From positions 1,240,001 to 1,304,000 of the forward strand of contig CP103804.1 in assembly GCA_024919175.1 (NCBI GenBank): a stretch of DNA of 64,000 bases, given 5' to 3'. Origin of the DNA: Clostridioides difficile (lineage in GTDB: Bacteria > Bacillota > Clostridia > Peptostreptococcales > Peptostreptococcaceae). Below are positions 7,912 through 17,714 of the stretch, piece by piece; the stretch's first letter is position 1; each line of letters opens with the position of its first letter. The notes under the pieces are model-generated. The model did not search any database and was not told the DNA's origin. It worked only from the letters and a program-made list of their open reading frames with translations. Both the position numbers and the translations under genes were made by a program.

Positions 7912-9827
7912 TGAATATAAGACAGTTTGCTATTAATAATATTTCAAGAAATATTAAAGCATATCTAGGATATTTAGCAAGTATTGTTATATCATCTTCA
8001 CTACTTTTTTCTTTTATTATGTTTACAAGTCATCCAGATTTGGATATAGCTCAATTTCCTGACTATTTAAAAGAAGGGCTTAAGATGAGTAAAATAATTG
8101 CATATTTATTTTTATTCTTCTTTGTATTTTATTCAGTAAGTGTTTTTCTTAAGAGTAGATATAAAGAGTTTGGAATACTCTACATTACAGGTATATCAAA
8201 ACGACAAGTAATGAAATTGGTTTTTATAGAAAATATAGTAATAAATATAGTATCTTCTGTAATTGGAATAATAGTAGGGTTGATTTTTTCAAAAATATTT
8301 TTAGTAGCTATGTCTACTTTTTTAGAATTATCACCTCTAAAATTTTATATACCATTCAATGCAATGTTTTCCACTTTGATTTATTTTATGGTTTTAGCCA
8401 TATTAACATCTATATTTACTTCTTTTATAATTAAGGAAAATCAAGTATTGAAGTTACTTAAAGGGACAAAAACTCCAAAACCAGAGCCTAAAACATCACT
8501 AATACTTGCTATATTAAGTATTTTCCTGTTTATAATAGCATATTATAATGCTGTTACATCAACTGACCAATATACAACTTATTTACGATTAGTTCCAGTT
8601 ACATCTCTTACTATAGTAGCAACTTATTTATTCTTTTCTCAATTTAGTGTGTACTTTATAAAAAAATTGAAGATGAAGAAAAGTTTTTATAGAAGAAATA
8701 CAAATATGCTTTGGATTTCAAATTTAATTTATAAAGTAAAAGATAATGCTAGGATATTCTTTTTGATAACAATAACTTCTGCGGTGGCATTCACTGCTAT
8801 AGGTACAGTTTATTCATTTTGGAAAGATGTAAAACGTCAAATTAATTTAATATATCCTAACACAATATATTATTCAACAATGACTTTGCATAATGATGCT
8901 AATAAACCTGATAGTAAAGAAAAAGATAGAGAAAGAATGAGTTTTATAGAAAATAAGTTGAAAAAAGAAGATATAAATTATGTAAGACTTAATGGTGAGT
9001 TTAAAACTGTATTTCCTAAGAAAAGTGACCTTAATGTGAGGATAATTAAAGAATCTAAATACTTAGAAATTACTAAAAATATAGGGGTTAAGCCTATAAA
9101 TTTTGAAGATAATGAATGTATATCATTGCTTGCATCAGAACTACCTGGTAATAATAAAGTCAAAGAAAATGTCGTTATAGGGGACAGAAGTTTAAAGGTG
9201 GCAAAACAAGTGGAAGAATGTGTTATGCCAGCGTATTATAAAAATATGTATGTAGTAAAAGATAATTTTTATGATAGTATAAAATCAAAATTTATAACAG
9301 ATAGATTTTCAGCTTTTGAGGTAAAAGATTCAAGTGAAGCTATAGAGATATGTAGACAATTTGAAGATAAATTTGATAATGAGTCCAGAATGCAACCATA
9401 TTTGTTTTTCTCTAAAGAATTAATGATAGAAACTGGTAAACTAATATATTCTACATTTATGTTTTTAGCAATATTTATAGGTTTAATTTTCTTTGTTACT
9501 ACAAGTAGTTTCTTATATAATAAGTTTTATATGGATTGTCAAGTTGATAAGAAAAAGTATGAGCAGTTAAATAAATTGGGGATGACATATAAGGAGATTA
9601 AAAAAGCTTCAACTATTGAGATTGGGATTGTATTTTTGTTGCCTTATGTAGTGGCTGTTATACATTCGGTGTTTGCACTTACTGCACTGAAGAACTCTTT
9701 TGATATAGAAGTAGCATCATCTGCGGTTTTGGTGATGGGAAGCTTGTTTATAGTTCAAATAGTGTATTTCTTACTTATAAGAAATAATTATTTAAAAGAG
9801 ATAAGATTAAATTTAGTCAATTTTTAA
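7911..9827 (+). CDS. BceB-like ABC transporter permease
   Basis: 638 residues with about ten membrane helices: one at the N-terminus, three near residues 60-175, two near 195-245, one near 285, and three in the last 130 residues. A large extracytoplasmic loop (about residues 300-510) lies before the C-terminal FtsX-type helices. This is the architecture of BceB/VraG-type permeases, where the loop binds the antimicrobial peptide and the transporter frees lipid-II-cycle intermediates and signals to the kinase. The RYKEFGILYITGISKRQVMKL part (after the helix near 70) is the conserved FtsX coupling segment. Which peptide is recognised is unknown. Confidence 0.88.
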   Translation: MNIRQFAINNISRNIKAYLGYLASIVISSSLLFSFIMFTSHPDLDIAQFPDYLKEGLKMSKIIAYLFLFFFVFYSVSVFLKSRYKEFGILYITGISKRQVMKLVFIENIVINIVSSVIGIIVGLIFSKIFLVAMSTFLELSPLKFYIPFNAMFSTLIYFMVLAILTSIFTSFIIKENQVLKLLKGTKTPKPEPKTSLILAILSIFLFIIAYYNAVTSTDQYTTYLRLVPVTSLTIVATYLFFSQFSVYFIKKLKMKKSFYRRNTNMLWISNLIYKVKDNARIFFLITITSAVAFTAIGTVYSFWKDVKRQINLIYPNTIYYSTMTLHNDANKPDSKEKDRERMSFIENKLKKEDINYVRLNGEFKTVFPKKSDLNVRIIKESKYLEITKNIGVKPINFEDNECISLLASELPGNNKVKENVVIGDRSLKVAKQVEECVMPAYYKNMYVVKDNFYDSIKSKFITDRFSAFEVKDSSEAIEICRQFEDKFDNESRMQPYLFFSKELMIETGKLIYSTFMFLAIFIGLIFFVTTSSFLYNKFYMDCQVDKKKYEQLNKLGMTYKEIKKASTIEIGIVFLLPYVVAVIHSVFALTALKNSFDIEVASSAVLVMGSLFIVQIVYFLLIRNNYLKEIRLNLVNF

Positions 9828-9894
9828 TTGATATCACTTAAATTTGTATTTTTAATTAAATATATATTAGTTAGCTGTACTGATATAAAATAGG

Positions 9895-9938
9895 TATTAC
9901 TGGAATTATATTAACTTATAATCCAGTAATATTTTTTA
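9895..9938 (+). terminator. Terminator after the BceAB-like genes
   Basis: ATTACTGGA (9896-9904) pairs with TCCAGTAAT (9922-9930), extended by TTATA/TTATAA with one bulge, followed by ATTTTTT. Confidence 0.88.
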
Positions 9939-10085
9939 TTGTATTAATTATTAAGATTATATACAAATATAACATAATAAATGTCAAAATTATAAAAATA
10001 TTCTACTTATATAAAGTATAAAGAGGTTATGTGTATATATCTGTAGAAATAAATAATATAAAATATTAATTAATGTTATTAGGGG

Positions 10086-11039
10086 GTGTTATTCATTAGT
10101 AAATTAGCTAATGCATTGAGAATGATGATATTAATTCAAAGTAGAGGCAAAATGAAATGCAAAGAGTTAGCAGAAGAGTTGGAAGTAAGTGAAAGACAAA
10201 TAAAAAGTTATAAAGAATATTTGGAACAAGCAGGTATATTTATAAACTCAACGCCTGGAATTTATGGTGGTTATGAAATCGATAAATGTAATAGCATTTC
10301 ATGTATTAGACTATTAGATAATGAAGTTTCAATTCTGGATATGATAAATTCACAGTTAAAGTATAATAATGATATTTATAAAAATGAGTTTAATAGTATT
10401 GTAGATAAAATAAAAGCGGTATTAAATACAGGAGAAAAAAGTGATACATACATGGATTACTTCACAATACAGGCAAAATGTAATTGTGATTATGGATTTG
10501 AAAAAAAGAAATGTAATGAAATAACTAGAGCATATACAACAAAACGTAAAATCAAGATAAAATATTATTCTTTGAATTCTGGAAACAGTGAAAGAGTTGT
10601 ACATCCATATGGTTTGTTTAACTATAAGTCAGATACTTATATGGTAGCTTTTTGTGAAAAAAGACTTAAGTTTATAGATTTTAAACTATGTAGAATTAAA
10701 GATTATGTTGTTTTGGACGAAAAATATATTGTAGACAGAAATTTCAATTGGGATGAATATAGTAAAAATAGTATAGGTATTTACAAAGGAGAAGAAATCA
10801 ACATAGTTATAAGAATTAAGCAACCATTTGCAACAATTATAAGGGAAAAGGTATGGGTTAATAATCAGCAAATTAGTGAGTATGATGAAGAATCTATATT
10901 GTTTAAAGCTAGAATGAGTGGTTATGAAGAGATAAAAAGTTGGATTTTAAGTATGGGAGCCTATGTTGAGGTTGTAGAACCAGATAGACTTAGAAATGAT
11001 ATATTGTCAGAGATTGAAAAAATGAAAAAAATTTACTGA
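10086..11039 (+). CDS. HTH-WYL transcriptional regulator upstream of the cas operon
   Basis: About 317 residues. N-terminal winged HTH (KMKCKELAEELEVSERQIKSY), central WYL domain (the KIKYYSLNSGNSERVVHPYGL segment, then TYMVAFCE) and a C-terminal WCX part ending WILSMGAYVEVVEPD. The start is uncertain: GTG at 10086 overlaps the Shine-Dalgarno-like AGGGGGTG (10081-10088), so initiation there is unlikely; an ATT at 10095 in frame sits about 8 bases after it and would give ISKLANAL at the N-terminus. WYL proteins are known ligand-binding regulators that often neighbour CRISPR-Cas loci. The cas operon starts 77 bases after the stop, so control of that operon is a reasonable inference. Confidence 0.82.
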   Translation: MLFISKLANALRMMILIQSRGKMKCKELAEELEVSERQIKSYKEYLEQAGIFINSTPGIYGGYEIDKCNSISCIRLLDNEVSILDMINSQLKYNNDIYKNEFNSIVDKIKAVLNTGEKSDTYMDYFTIQAKCNCDYGFEKKKCNEITRAYTTKRKIKIKYYSLNSGNSERVVHPYGLFNYKSDTYMVAFCEKRLKFIDFKLCRIKDYVVLDEKYIVDRNFNWDEYSKNSIGIYKGEEINIVIRIKQPFATIIREKVWVNNQQISEYDEESILFKARMSGYEEIKSWILSMGAYVEVVEPDRLRNDILSEIEKMKKIY

Positions 11040-11116
11040 TTTTTTCAAATAATTTATACTTGGACCAATATACTTCACGGTCTAGTGTTAATATATTAGT
11101 TGAGAGAGGTGATATT

Positions 11117-11854
11117 ATGAAAATGAAAATTGAATTTAGTACAGATTGTATACCAATATCTTATAATTCGCTCTTCATGAGTATTATAAAAGAAGCAATA
11201 AGAAAATCTAGTGAAGATTATTATAAAGACATATATTATTATAACGAAAAGCATAATAAAAAAACTAAAAATTTCACATTTTCAGTTTATATAAAAAAGT
11301 ATAGTATTGAAGGTGAGCATTTTATTATTAAAGATAAAGTAATACTGAATATAAGTACTCCAGATTTAGAATTAGGTTTCCATATATATAATGGTTTAAT
11401 AACTTCTAAAAAATGTTTATACAAAGACTATGAACTTACAAGAATTAGAATAGATTTATCAAGAGAAAAGAAGATAACAGAAGATATGGTACTATTCAAT
11501 GCTTTATCTCCAATATGCATAAAGTCTAAAGAAGGAAAATTCTTAGATATAAGTGATGATAGATATATAGAAGAGTTAAACTATATAACTAATAAAGTTG
11601 TCAAAAACTATAGGGGAGAAGGATTAAAAAGAAAGTTAGAGTTTGAAAATGTAGGTCTTAAAAAGGTAGTAGTGAAAGAGAGTTTAAGAGAGTTTAAAAA
11701 AATAACAGGTAAAGAATATCAATATGTTAATGGTTACAAAGGTAAGTTTATATTGAGAGGAGATATTGATGATTTAAATCTTATCTACAATTTAGGGGTA
11801 GGCTTTAGACGAGCTCAAGGATTTGGGGATGTAGATATTTTAGAATGGAGGTGA
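11117..11854 (+). CDS. cas6: CRISPR-associated endoribonuclease Cas6 (type I-B)
   Basis: 245 residues from ATG 11117, chosen because GAGAGGTGAT sits just before it; a longer in-frame TTG start at 11060 has no RBS. The C-terminus has the glycine-rich loop of Cas6 proteins (GVGFRRAQGFGDVDIL), and the whole has the double ferredoxin-like pattern of RAMP proteins. Cas6 cuts the pre-crRNA within each repeat. First gene of the cas operon; cas8b begins 5 bases after its stop. The catalytic residues cannot be assigned by eye. Confidence 0.9.
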   Translation: MKMKIEFSTDCIPISYNSLFMSIIKEAIRKSSEDYYKDIYYYNEKHNKKTKNFTFSVYIKKYSIEGEHFIIKDKVILNISTPDLELGFHIYNGLITSKKCLYKDYELTRIRIDLSREKKITEDMVLFNALSPICIKSKEGKFLDISDDRYIEELNYITNKVVKNYRGEGLKRKLEFENVGLKKVVVKESLREFKKITGKEYQYVNGYKGKFILRGDIDDLNLIYNLGVGFRRAQGFGDVDILEWR

Positions 11855-11859
11855 TATAA

Positions 11860-13716
11860 ATGAAGTTAAGAGTTTATAGGGGTGACTGGTTCTTTAATAT
11901 GGGAATAGTTGGATTTCTAAATATACTAAAAAAATCAGATACTGAAAAACAAATATTTATTATGGAAGATTATATCGAATTTGATAGTTCATTTCTTGAA
12001 AACTTTCATGAGTATTATTTTAATTACTTTATGGATGAATATGATGTATCAAAAAGGATTAGGAAGAGTGTTGAGTACAGTATAAATTTTATTAAATCCA
12101 AGCCTGATAAAATAAAAGATGGAATTAAGAAAATTAAAGATAATATAAAACAACAAAATGATAAAGTCAAAAAATTTGATGAACATAATTCTAACTTGAT
12201 AAAAGAAAAGCTAGACATTATGTCTAAGATAAAAAGTTATGATGAATTTGATTTATTAAAGACTTTAATTGATGAGATTATGGATATATTTAAAGTAAAA
12301 TCAATAAATGACAGACTTACAGCCAATCTTTATAAATATGTAGTTCAAGATAATTATTTTGGACAAGTTAGTTTTTTTAATGTTGCTAAGGCTAAGTTAG
12401 ATTTAGATGGATTAAAACAGGTAATGTTTAATGATTATTTAAGACAAATCATATATTTTGGAGAGTTAGAGGATTTATTAGAAGAAAATGACTATGATAA
12501 GTTAAAAAACTATTTAAATGATAGATTAGATAGTATAGCTAAGGATGTAAGTGAAAAAAAAGTTAGTAAGTCTAGTATAAATACTATAGAAAAAATTATA
12601 AAAGAAATAAACAATAAATTCATAAAGAAAAATAAAAATATAGAAGATATAAAAAAGTATATGGATAGTTTAGAAGTATGTGAAATGTGTGGTTCGTACA
12701 AAGGTATATTAGACGAGTATTCAGAAAGTAATTTTGCTCCACTTGGAGTAAGTACTAATAATGCTAGAAATATGTTTTGGAATCAGGAGTACACATCATC
12801 AATATGTGATATTTGTAAGCTTATATTGTTTTGTACTCCAGCAGGGGCTACTTATACAAGAAAGAATTATTTAACTAATGAAGAAAATGAGTTTTATTTA
12901 TTTGTTAATATGGATACTTCAATAAATGAGCTTTTTGAGAGAAATAATGAGTTGAAATTACAGAAAAGTGAGTTACCAGATTCCAAAGATGAAAACTTTT
13001 TTAATAAATTTATAAAAAGCATAGTAGAAGAAAATAAATTAAAAAGTGAATGGCAACTTAGGAATATTCTTTTTGTAGAATTTAAAGCAAGTATAGATGC
13101 TAAAAAGTGTAAAATAAATTACTTTAATATTCCTACTTATTTAGCAAAAATATTTACGAATGGGAAGGCAAGTAAAAAAATACAAGGCATATATGATTAT
13201 AAGCTTAAATCAAATGTATTAGATTTACTTTTAAAAAATAGGGACTTGAAGCATTTAATTAATAATACTTTAAGAGAAAAAGTTAAAAATGATATGGAAG
13301 GTAGTAATAAGTCAAATATATCAGGAGCAGATTGCTTTAGACTAGTTCAATTAAGAACAATAGTAAATAACTATAAGAGGGGAGTGTATAAAATGGATTA
13401 TAAAAAGTTGAAAAAAGTTTATGAATCAGGTTGTGAAATACATGATTACTATATTGATAAGAATGCTAAAAATAAAATAGAAGGAATAACATACAAGCTT
13501 TTAAATTTGATTAAGGTTGGTAATAAGAATGATTTTTTTCAAACAGTTTTAAGAATTTTTTCACCAAGTGAAAAAACCCCACCAGAAGAATTTTTACATA
13601 TGCTTAGCGAAGAGGATTTAGATTTTGAAGCTATAGGATACGCATTTACAATGGGATTAATGTCAGAAAAATGTGATAGAAAAAATATAAAAGTAGATAA
13701 TAAGGAGGAAAAATAA
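11860..13716 (+). CDS. cas8b: Cascade large subunit Cas8b (Cst1-like, type I-B)
   Basis: 618 residues. Position between cas6 and cas7 and a Zn-finger-like pair of CxxC motifs (C274/C277 and C316/C319) fit the Cas8b1/Cst1 family, whose members are poorly conserved in sequence. Residues 60-150 and 205-270 are Lys/Asp-rich helices. In type I-B effector complexes this protein recognises the PAM. An internal in-frame ATG at 13393, with a strong SD, probably produces the small subunit Cas11b from the last 107 codons. The stop is 1 base before the cas7 start. Confidence 0.85.
   Translation: MKLRVYRGDWFFNMGIVGFLNILKKSDTEKQIFIMEDYIEFDSSFLENFHEYYFNYFMDEYDVSKRIRKSVEYSINFIKSKPDKIKDGIKKIKDNIKQQNDKVKKFDEHNSNLIKEKLDIMSKIKSYDEFDLLKTLIDEIMDIFKVKSINDRLTANLYKYVVQDNYFGQVSFFNVAKAKLDLDGLKQVMFNDYLRQIIYFGELEDLLEENDYDKLKNYLNDRLDSIAKDVSEKKVSKSSINTIEKIIKEINNKFIKKNKNIEDIKKYMDSLEVCEMCGSYKGILDEYSESNFAPLGVSTNNARNMFWNQEYTSSICDICKLILFCTPAGATYTRKNYLTNEENEFYLFVNMDTSINELFERNNELKLQKSELPDSKDENFFNKFIKSIVEENKLKSEWQLRNILFVEFKASIDAKKCKINYFNIPTYLAKIFTNGKASKKIQGIYDYKLKSNVLDLLLKNRDLKHLINNTLREKVKNDMEGSNKSNISGADCFRLVQLRTIVNNYKRGVYKMDYKKLKKVYESGCEIHDYYIDKNAKNKIEGITYKLLNLIKVGNKNDFFQTVLRIFSPSEKTPPEEFLHMLSEEDLDFEAIGYAFTMGLMSEKCDRKNIKVDNKEEK
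13393..13716 (+). CDS. cas11b: Predicted internal start for small subunit Cas11b inside cas8b
   Basis: Inside cas8b, AAGAGGGGAG (13375-13384) is followed eight bases later by an in-frame ATG at 13393 (residue 512 of Cas8b). The product would be 107 residues beginning MDYKKLKKVYESG, mostly helical, the size expected for a Cascade small subunit. Separate translation of Cas11 from within cas8 genes is established for type I-B, I-C and I-D systems. The SD and spacing are visible in the sequence; that this start is used here is inference. Confidence 0.68.
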   Translation: MDYKKLKKVYESGCEIHDYYIDKNAKNKIEGITYKLLNLIKVGNKNDFFQTVLRIFSPSEKTPPEEFLHMLSEEDLDFEAIGYAFTMGLMSEKCDRKNIKVDNKEEK

Positions 13717-13717
13717 T

Positions 13718-14632
13718 ATGAAAAGAGGATTAACTTTTACTGTAATAACGCAAGCTCAAAGCTTAAACTATGGTGAAGGAATAACCAATATATCTGAATT
13801 AAAAAAACTAAGTAGAGGAGATGGAAATATCTATACATTTGCATCTCGTCAATGTCTAAGATATGATATAGTCAGATTAGCAGCAGAGTTATTTAATTGG
13901 AATTTACAGGTTGTAGATAAAGGAAAAGGTACAGTTCAGTTTAAAGATAATATAAGTATAAAAGAATCAGAAGAAATGGACCTATTTGGATATATGAAAA
14001 CAAATAAAAAAGATGAGAAAGATAAAAAAGGTGGTTCAGTGACTAGAGAAGCTACTATAAGATTGAGTAATGCGATTTCTCTTGAGCCATATAGAAGCGA
14101 TATGGATTTTTTAAATAATAAAGGATTGGCAGATAGAATAGGAGAACACCCTAACCTTGCAAACATAGAACAACATTTAAGTTATTATACATATACAGTG
14201 ACTATAGATTTATCTAAAATAGGTAAGGATGGAGATATAGAACTTGAAAATAAAGAGAAATGTAAGAGAGTAGTAGAATTTTTAGAAATAATAAAAATAT
14301 TGAATAGAAATATTAGAGGTAGACAAGAAAATTTATCTCCTTTATTTGTAGTAGGAGGAGTATATGAAATAGCAAATCCATTTTTCTTAGGTAGAATTAA
14401 ATTAAAAGGAGATAAAAATGGATTTAAAGTAAATAAACAACCTATAGAAGAAGTAGTTCGAGGTACTTTTTTAGGAAAAGATTTAAAAGAGTTTACCTAT
14501 GTTGGCATGCTAGATGGAGCATTTACAAATAAAGAAGAATTTAAGGGATTATTTGAAGATAATTTTTTAAGTGTAGATAAATTTTTTGGACAGCTTGTTA
14601 AAGAAGTAATGGACTATTATGAGGTGAATTAA
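13718..14632 (+). CDS. cas7: Cascade backbone subunit Cas7 (Cst2/DevR family)
   Basis: 304 residues. The N-terminal RGLTFTVITQAQSLNYGEG and the RQCLRYDI segment are typical of the Cst2/DevR group of Cas7 proteins, which form the crRNA-covering filament. RBS AAGGAGG lies just before the ATG. One base separates it from cas8b and one from cas5, so expression is tightly coupled. Confidence 0.92.
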   Translation: MKRGLTFTVITQAQSLNYGEGITNISELKKLSRGDGNIYTFASRQCLRYDIVRLAAELFNWNLQVVDKGKGTVQFKDNISIKESEEMDLFGYMKTNKKDEKDKKGGSVTREATIRLSNAISLEPYRSDMDFLNNKGLADRIGEHPNLANIEQHLSYYTYTVTIDLSKIGKDGDIELENKEKCKRVVEFLEIIKILNRNIRGRQENLSPLFVVGGVYEIANPFFLGRIKLKGDKNGFKVNKQPIEEVVRGTFLGKDLKEFTYVGMLDGAFTNKEEFKGLFEDNFLSVDKFFGQLVKEVMDYYEVN

Positions 14633-14633
14633 T

Positions 14634-15335
14634 ATGAAGGTTTTGAAATTAGATTTATTTCAAGAAACTGCATGCTATAAAAAGCCGTTTGCTATGAAGA
14701 TTACAGAGACTTATCCACTGCCACCATATTCTACTGTAAATGGATTAATTCACAAAATATTAAATGCTACAGAGTATATACCATTTAATATAAGCGTACA
14801 GGGAACATATGAAAGTATATTTAATAACTACCAGACAACATATTTTTATAAAAAGGATAGTATTACATCTATGCCAATGAACAGTCATATGCTATTGAAT
14901 GTAAATCTGATAATTCATATAGGTGGAGATTTTGAATTATTAAAAAAATTATATGATAGTTTATTAAATTGTGGTGAGCATTTATCATTAGGTAGAAAAG
15001 AGGATTTAGTAAGAATTAATGATATTAGATTTGTAGAAGTTAATAAATTTGAAGTAGACTCTAACATGGAATTAAATGATTATGAAAACTATAAGTTATC
15101 AGAATACGATATAAGAAAACCTATTTATATACCAAAGTCAAGTTTAGAAGATACAGATATAAAGGGTATAAGTTATAGACTTAATAATTATTATAAGAAT
15201 GATGCTAATAAGGATAAAAAAAGAGTTTGGAATAAAGTAGATAGTTATTATGTAGAGGAGGGAAGTATGATTTCATTTGGAGATATATTACTAGATAATG
15301 AAGAGGATTTAATATATTTTAATACTATAAATTAG
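14634..15335 (+). CDS. cas5: Cascade subunit Cas5 (type I-B)
   Basis: 233 residues. N-terminal RAMP strand KVLKLDLFQETACYKKP and the PLPPYSTVNGLIH motif match Cas5 of the Tneap/Hmari type; a conserved SLGRKEDLV glycine-loop segment follows. Cas5 holds the 5' handle of the crRNA. Starts one base after cas7, with GAGGTGAAT as RBS. Confidence 0.9.
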   Translation: MKVLKLDLFQETACYKKPFAMKITETYPLPPYSTVNGLIHKILNATEYIPFNISVQGTYESIFNNYQTTYFYKKDSITSMPMNSHMLLNVNLIIHIGGDFELLKKLYDSLLNCGEHLSLGRKEDLVRINDIRFVEVNKFEVDSNMELNDYENYKLSEYDIRKPIYIPKSSLEDTDIKGISYRLNNYYKNDANKDKKRVWNKVDSYYVEEGSMISFGDILLDNEEDLIYFNTIN

Positions 15336-15345
15336 GAGGAAGAGT

Positions 15346-17667
15346 ATGTTATATGCTAAATCTAATCCAGTAGAGACTCTCAGAGAACATACTGATGAGC
15401 TTTTAAAGCAAATGAATATCTTAAGAGAACACTATGGGTCAAGTATAAAGAGTTTGAATTTTTTAGATGAAGAAGAATTTTGGCAATTACTTGATTTTGT
15501 TATAGAATTCCATGATATTGGAAAAGCATTTTCTCCATTTCAAAATTTAATAAGAAGTAAAATAGATATTGAAACAAATGAACCTAAAATAGTAACTCAT
15601 CTAGAAAATAATATAGGTCATAATTATATTTCTCCTGCATTTATTGATTATAGTCGTGTAGATATGGGAAAAGATAGAGAACTGATGTCAGTGTTAAATC
15701 AAGTTATTGTATATCACCATGAAAGGGATGTTTTTATAGATAAAGATTTTAAAAATCTAATACAGAAAATATTAGATGAAGATTTAATAAATAAAGTTTA
15801 TGAACTACAACATGAATTTAAAGTTAGATATCCAATAAAAACAAAAAAATTAAGTAAAGTATATCTACAAAGCGTAGAAAAAAGAATAGATAAAAATCAC
15901 AAATATTATAATTTATATATTATGTTAAAAGGTATTCTTCATAGACTAGACCACAGTGCTTCTGCCCATGAAGTTGTGGAATGCAATAGTGTTATGAATA
16001 TAGGAGAACACACAGAGAATTATTTAATGAAAGAATTTGGTAGTTTAAGAGAGGCTCAATCATTTGCTAAATCTAATAGAGATAAAAATATAATATTGAT
16101 AGCCTCTACAGGTATTGGGAAAACAGAAACTGCTTTAATTTGGATAGATAAAGATAAGGCATTTTTCACTCTACCACTAAGGATAAGTATAAATGCGTTA
16201 TTTGATAGGGCAAAAAATATATCTGGAGTAGAAGACTCAAATGATACATTCCTAGGATTATTACATTCAACAGCAATAGATTATCTGGAAGAAAGTAATC
16301 AGGAGCATTCAAATGAAATTGTAGATTTAGCAAAGCTATTATCTTGTAAACTGACATTTTCCACAATAGACCAAATATTTAAATTCCCTTTTTTGTATAG
16401 AGGGTATGAAAAAGTGTACTCAACATTAGCATATTCAAAAGTAGTAATAGATGAAATACAAGCATATTCACCAGAAATAGCAGCTGTATTGGTAAAAGGT
16501 ATAGAAATGATATATAAGATAGGTGGCAGATTTATGATAATGACAGCTACTATGCCAACTATATATATAGATGAACTAAAAAAAAGAGGTGTAATAGATA
16601 GTAACTTAGCTGAATTAACATGTAATGCAGAAAAAATAAGACATTGTGTATCTATTGTAGAAAGTTCAATAAATGAAAATTTAGACAAAATAACACAAAG
16701 TGGAATGAGTAAAAAAGTTTTAGTAATAGTAAATACAGTTAAAAGTGCTGTAGAAAAATATGAACTAATAGAAAATATGATTAGTTCAAAAGGAATAGAT
16801 ACTAATATAAATCTCCTACATTCTATGTATATACAAGAAGATAGAGCAAAACTAGAAAAATATATAAAAGAATTTGAAGATAGTGATAGTACTGGAATTT
16901 GGATTACCACACAATTAGTAGAAGCATCTCTTGACATTGATTTTGATGAACTTCATACAGAAAACTCAATACTTGACAGTTTATTTCAACGATTTGGCAG
17001 ATGTTATAGAAGTCGTGAGTATAAAGAAAATAGTCCAAATATATTTATATATACAGAAAAGGCTACAGGAATAGGAAGTATTTATGATGAAAAAATTGTA
17101 AAAAATGGGCTTGAGCTATTGAAAGCTTCTATAAATGATAAAGAATATTTAAAGATGGAAGAAAAGTCTAAAGTCGAAATGGTTAAGATATTATACTCTA
17201 AAAAAAGCCTAGAAGGTACAGATTTTCAAAAGAAATTTACCAGTGCTTTAAATATATTAGATACTATAACACCATATAGTTTGGGTTCTAAAGATGCACA
17301 AAATATACTTAGAAATATTGAAGGATATACAGTAATACCAGAAGATATATATAATAAAATTGAAGAAACTTTAATAAAAAATTATAAAAATTTGGGTGAA
17401 GAACTTACAGAGGCATATAGTAATGAAGACCAACAATTAATACATGAAATAAAATCTAAGAGAAAAAAAGTTAGAAGAGAAATAATTAAAAAAAGTGTAA
17501 ATATACCAAAGTATAAAGCTAAGCAAAATATAGTGGACATAGATGTAAAAGGTCTGGAAGATTTAAAGATACTTTTATATAAATATGATATACATGAAAA
17601 TGAGCATACAAAACAGATATTTGGTAAAGGCGTTCTTATAGGTAAGGAAATAGACCAGATTATTTGA
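15346..17667 (+). CDS. cas3: CRISPR-associated nuclease/helicase Cas3
   Basis: 773 residues. N-terminal HD nuclease: H15, H56-D57 (EFHDIGKAF), a His in NNIGHN and the pair in YHHERD. The helicase follows with Walker A STGIGKTETA, a DEIQ box in VIDEIQAYS, motif III MTATMP and motif VI QRFGRCYR. All catalytic motifs look intact, so target degradation should be functional. RBS AGGAGG. Overlaps the upstream end of the cas4 frame only if a longer, unlikely cas4 start is used. Confidence 0.94.
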   Translation: MLYAKSNPVETLREHTDELLKQMNILREHYGSSIKSLNFLDEEEFWQLLDFVIEFHDIGKAFSPFQNLIRSKIDIETNEPKIVTHLENNIGHNYISPAFIDYSRVDMGKDRELMSVLNQVIVYHHERDVFIDKDFKNLIQKILDEDLINKVYELQHEFKVRYPIKTKKLSKVYLQSVEKRIDKNHKYYNLYIMLKGILHRLDHSASAHEVVECNSVMNIGEHTENYLMKEFGSLREAQSFAKSNRDKNIILIASTGIGKTETALIWIDKDKAFFTLPLRISINALFDRAKNISGVEDSNDTFLGLLHSTAIDYLEESNQEHSNEIVDLAKLLSCKLTFSTIDQIFKFPFLYRGYEKVYSTLAYSKVVIDEIQAYSPEIAAVLVKGIEMIYKIGGRFMIMTATMPTIYIDELKKRGVIDSNLAELTCNAEKIRHCVSIVESSINENLDKITQSGMSKKVLVIVNTVKSAVEKYELIENMISSKGIDTNINLLHSMYIQEDRAKLEKYIKEFEDSDSTGIWITTQLVEASLDIDFDELHTENSILDSLFQRFGRCYRSREYKENSPNIFIYTEKATGIGSIYDEKIVKNGLELLKASINDKEYLKMEEKSKVEMVKILYSKKSLEGTDFQKKFTSALNILDTITPYSLGSKDAQNILRNIEGYTVIPEDIYNKIEETLIKNYKNLGEELTEAYSNEDQQLIHEIKSKRKKVRREIIKKSVNIPKYKAKQNIVDIDVKGLEDLKILLYKYDIHENEHTKQIFGKGVLIGKEIDQII

Positions 17668-17714
17668 TTTTTATATTAACAATGTGGCTAAAATTTACTA
17701 AAGAAGGTGAGTTT

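Noticed and set aside
10000..10085. Search for a sigma-B promoter before the CRISPR locus
   Set aside because: Stress-sigma control of cas operons has been reported in this species, as I recall, but no GTTT/GGGTAT pair with proper spacing is visible here.
11040..11116. GGACC/GGTCT near-dyad between the WYL gene and cas6, considered as the WYL operator
   Set aside because: Only four of five positions pair and there is no second copy to support it.
16299..16937. 212-codon open frame on the minus strand
   Set aside because: Antisense to the Cas3 helicase domain, which has all its motifs; no SD and a biased shadow composition.
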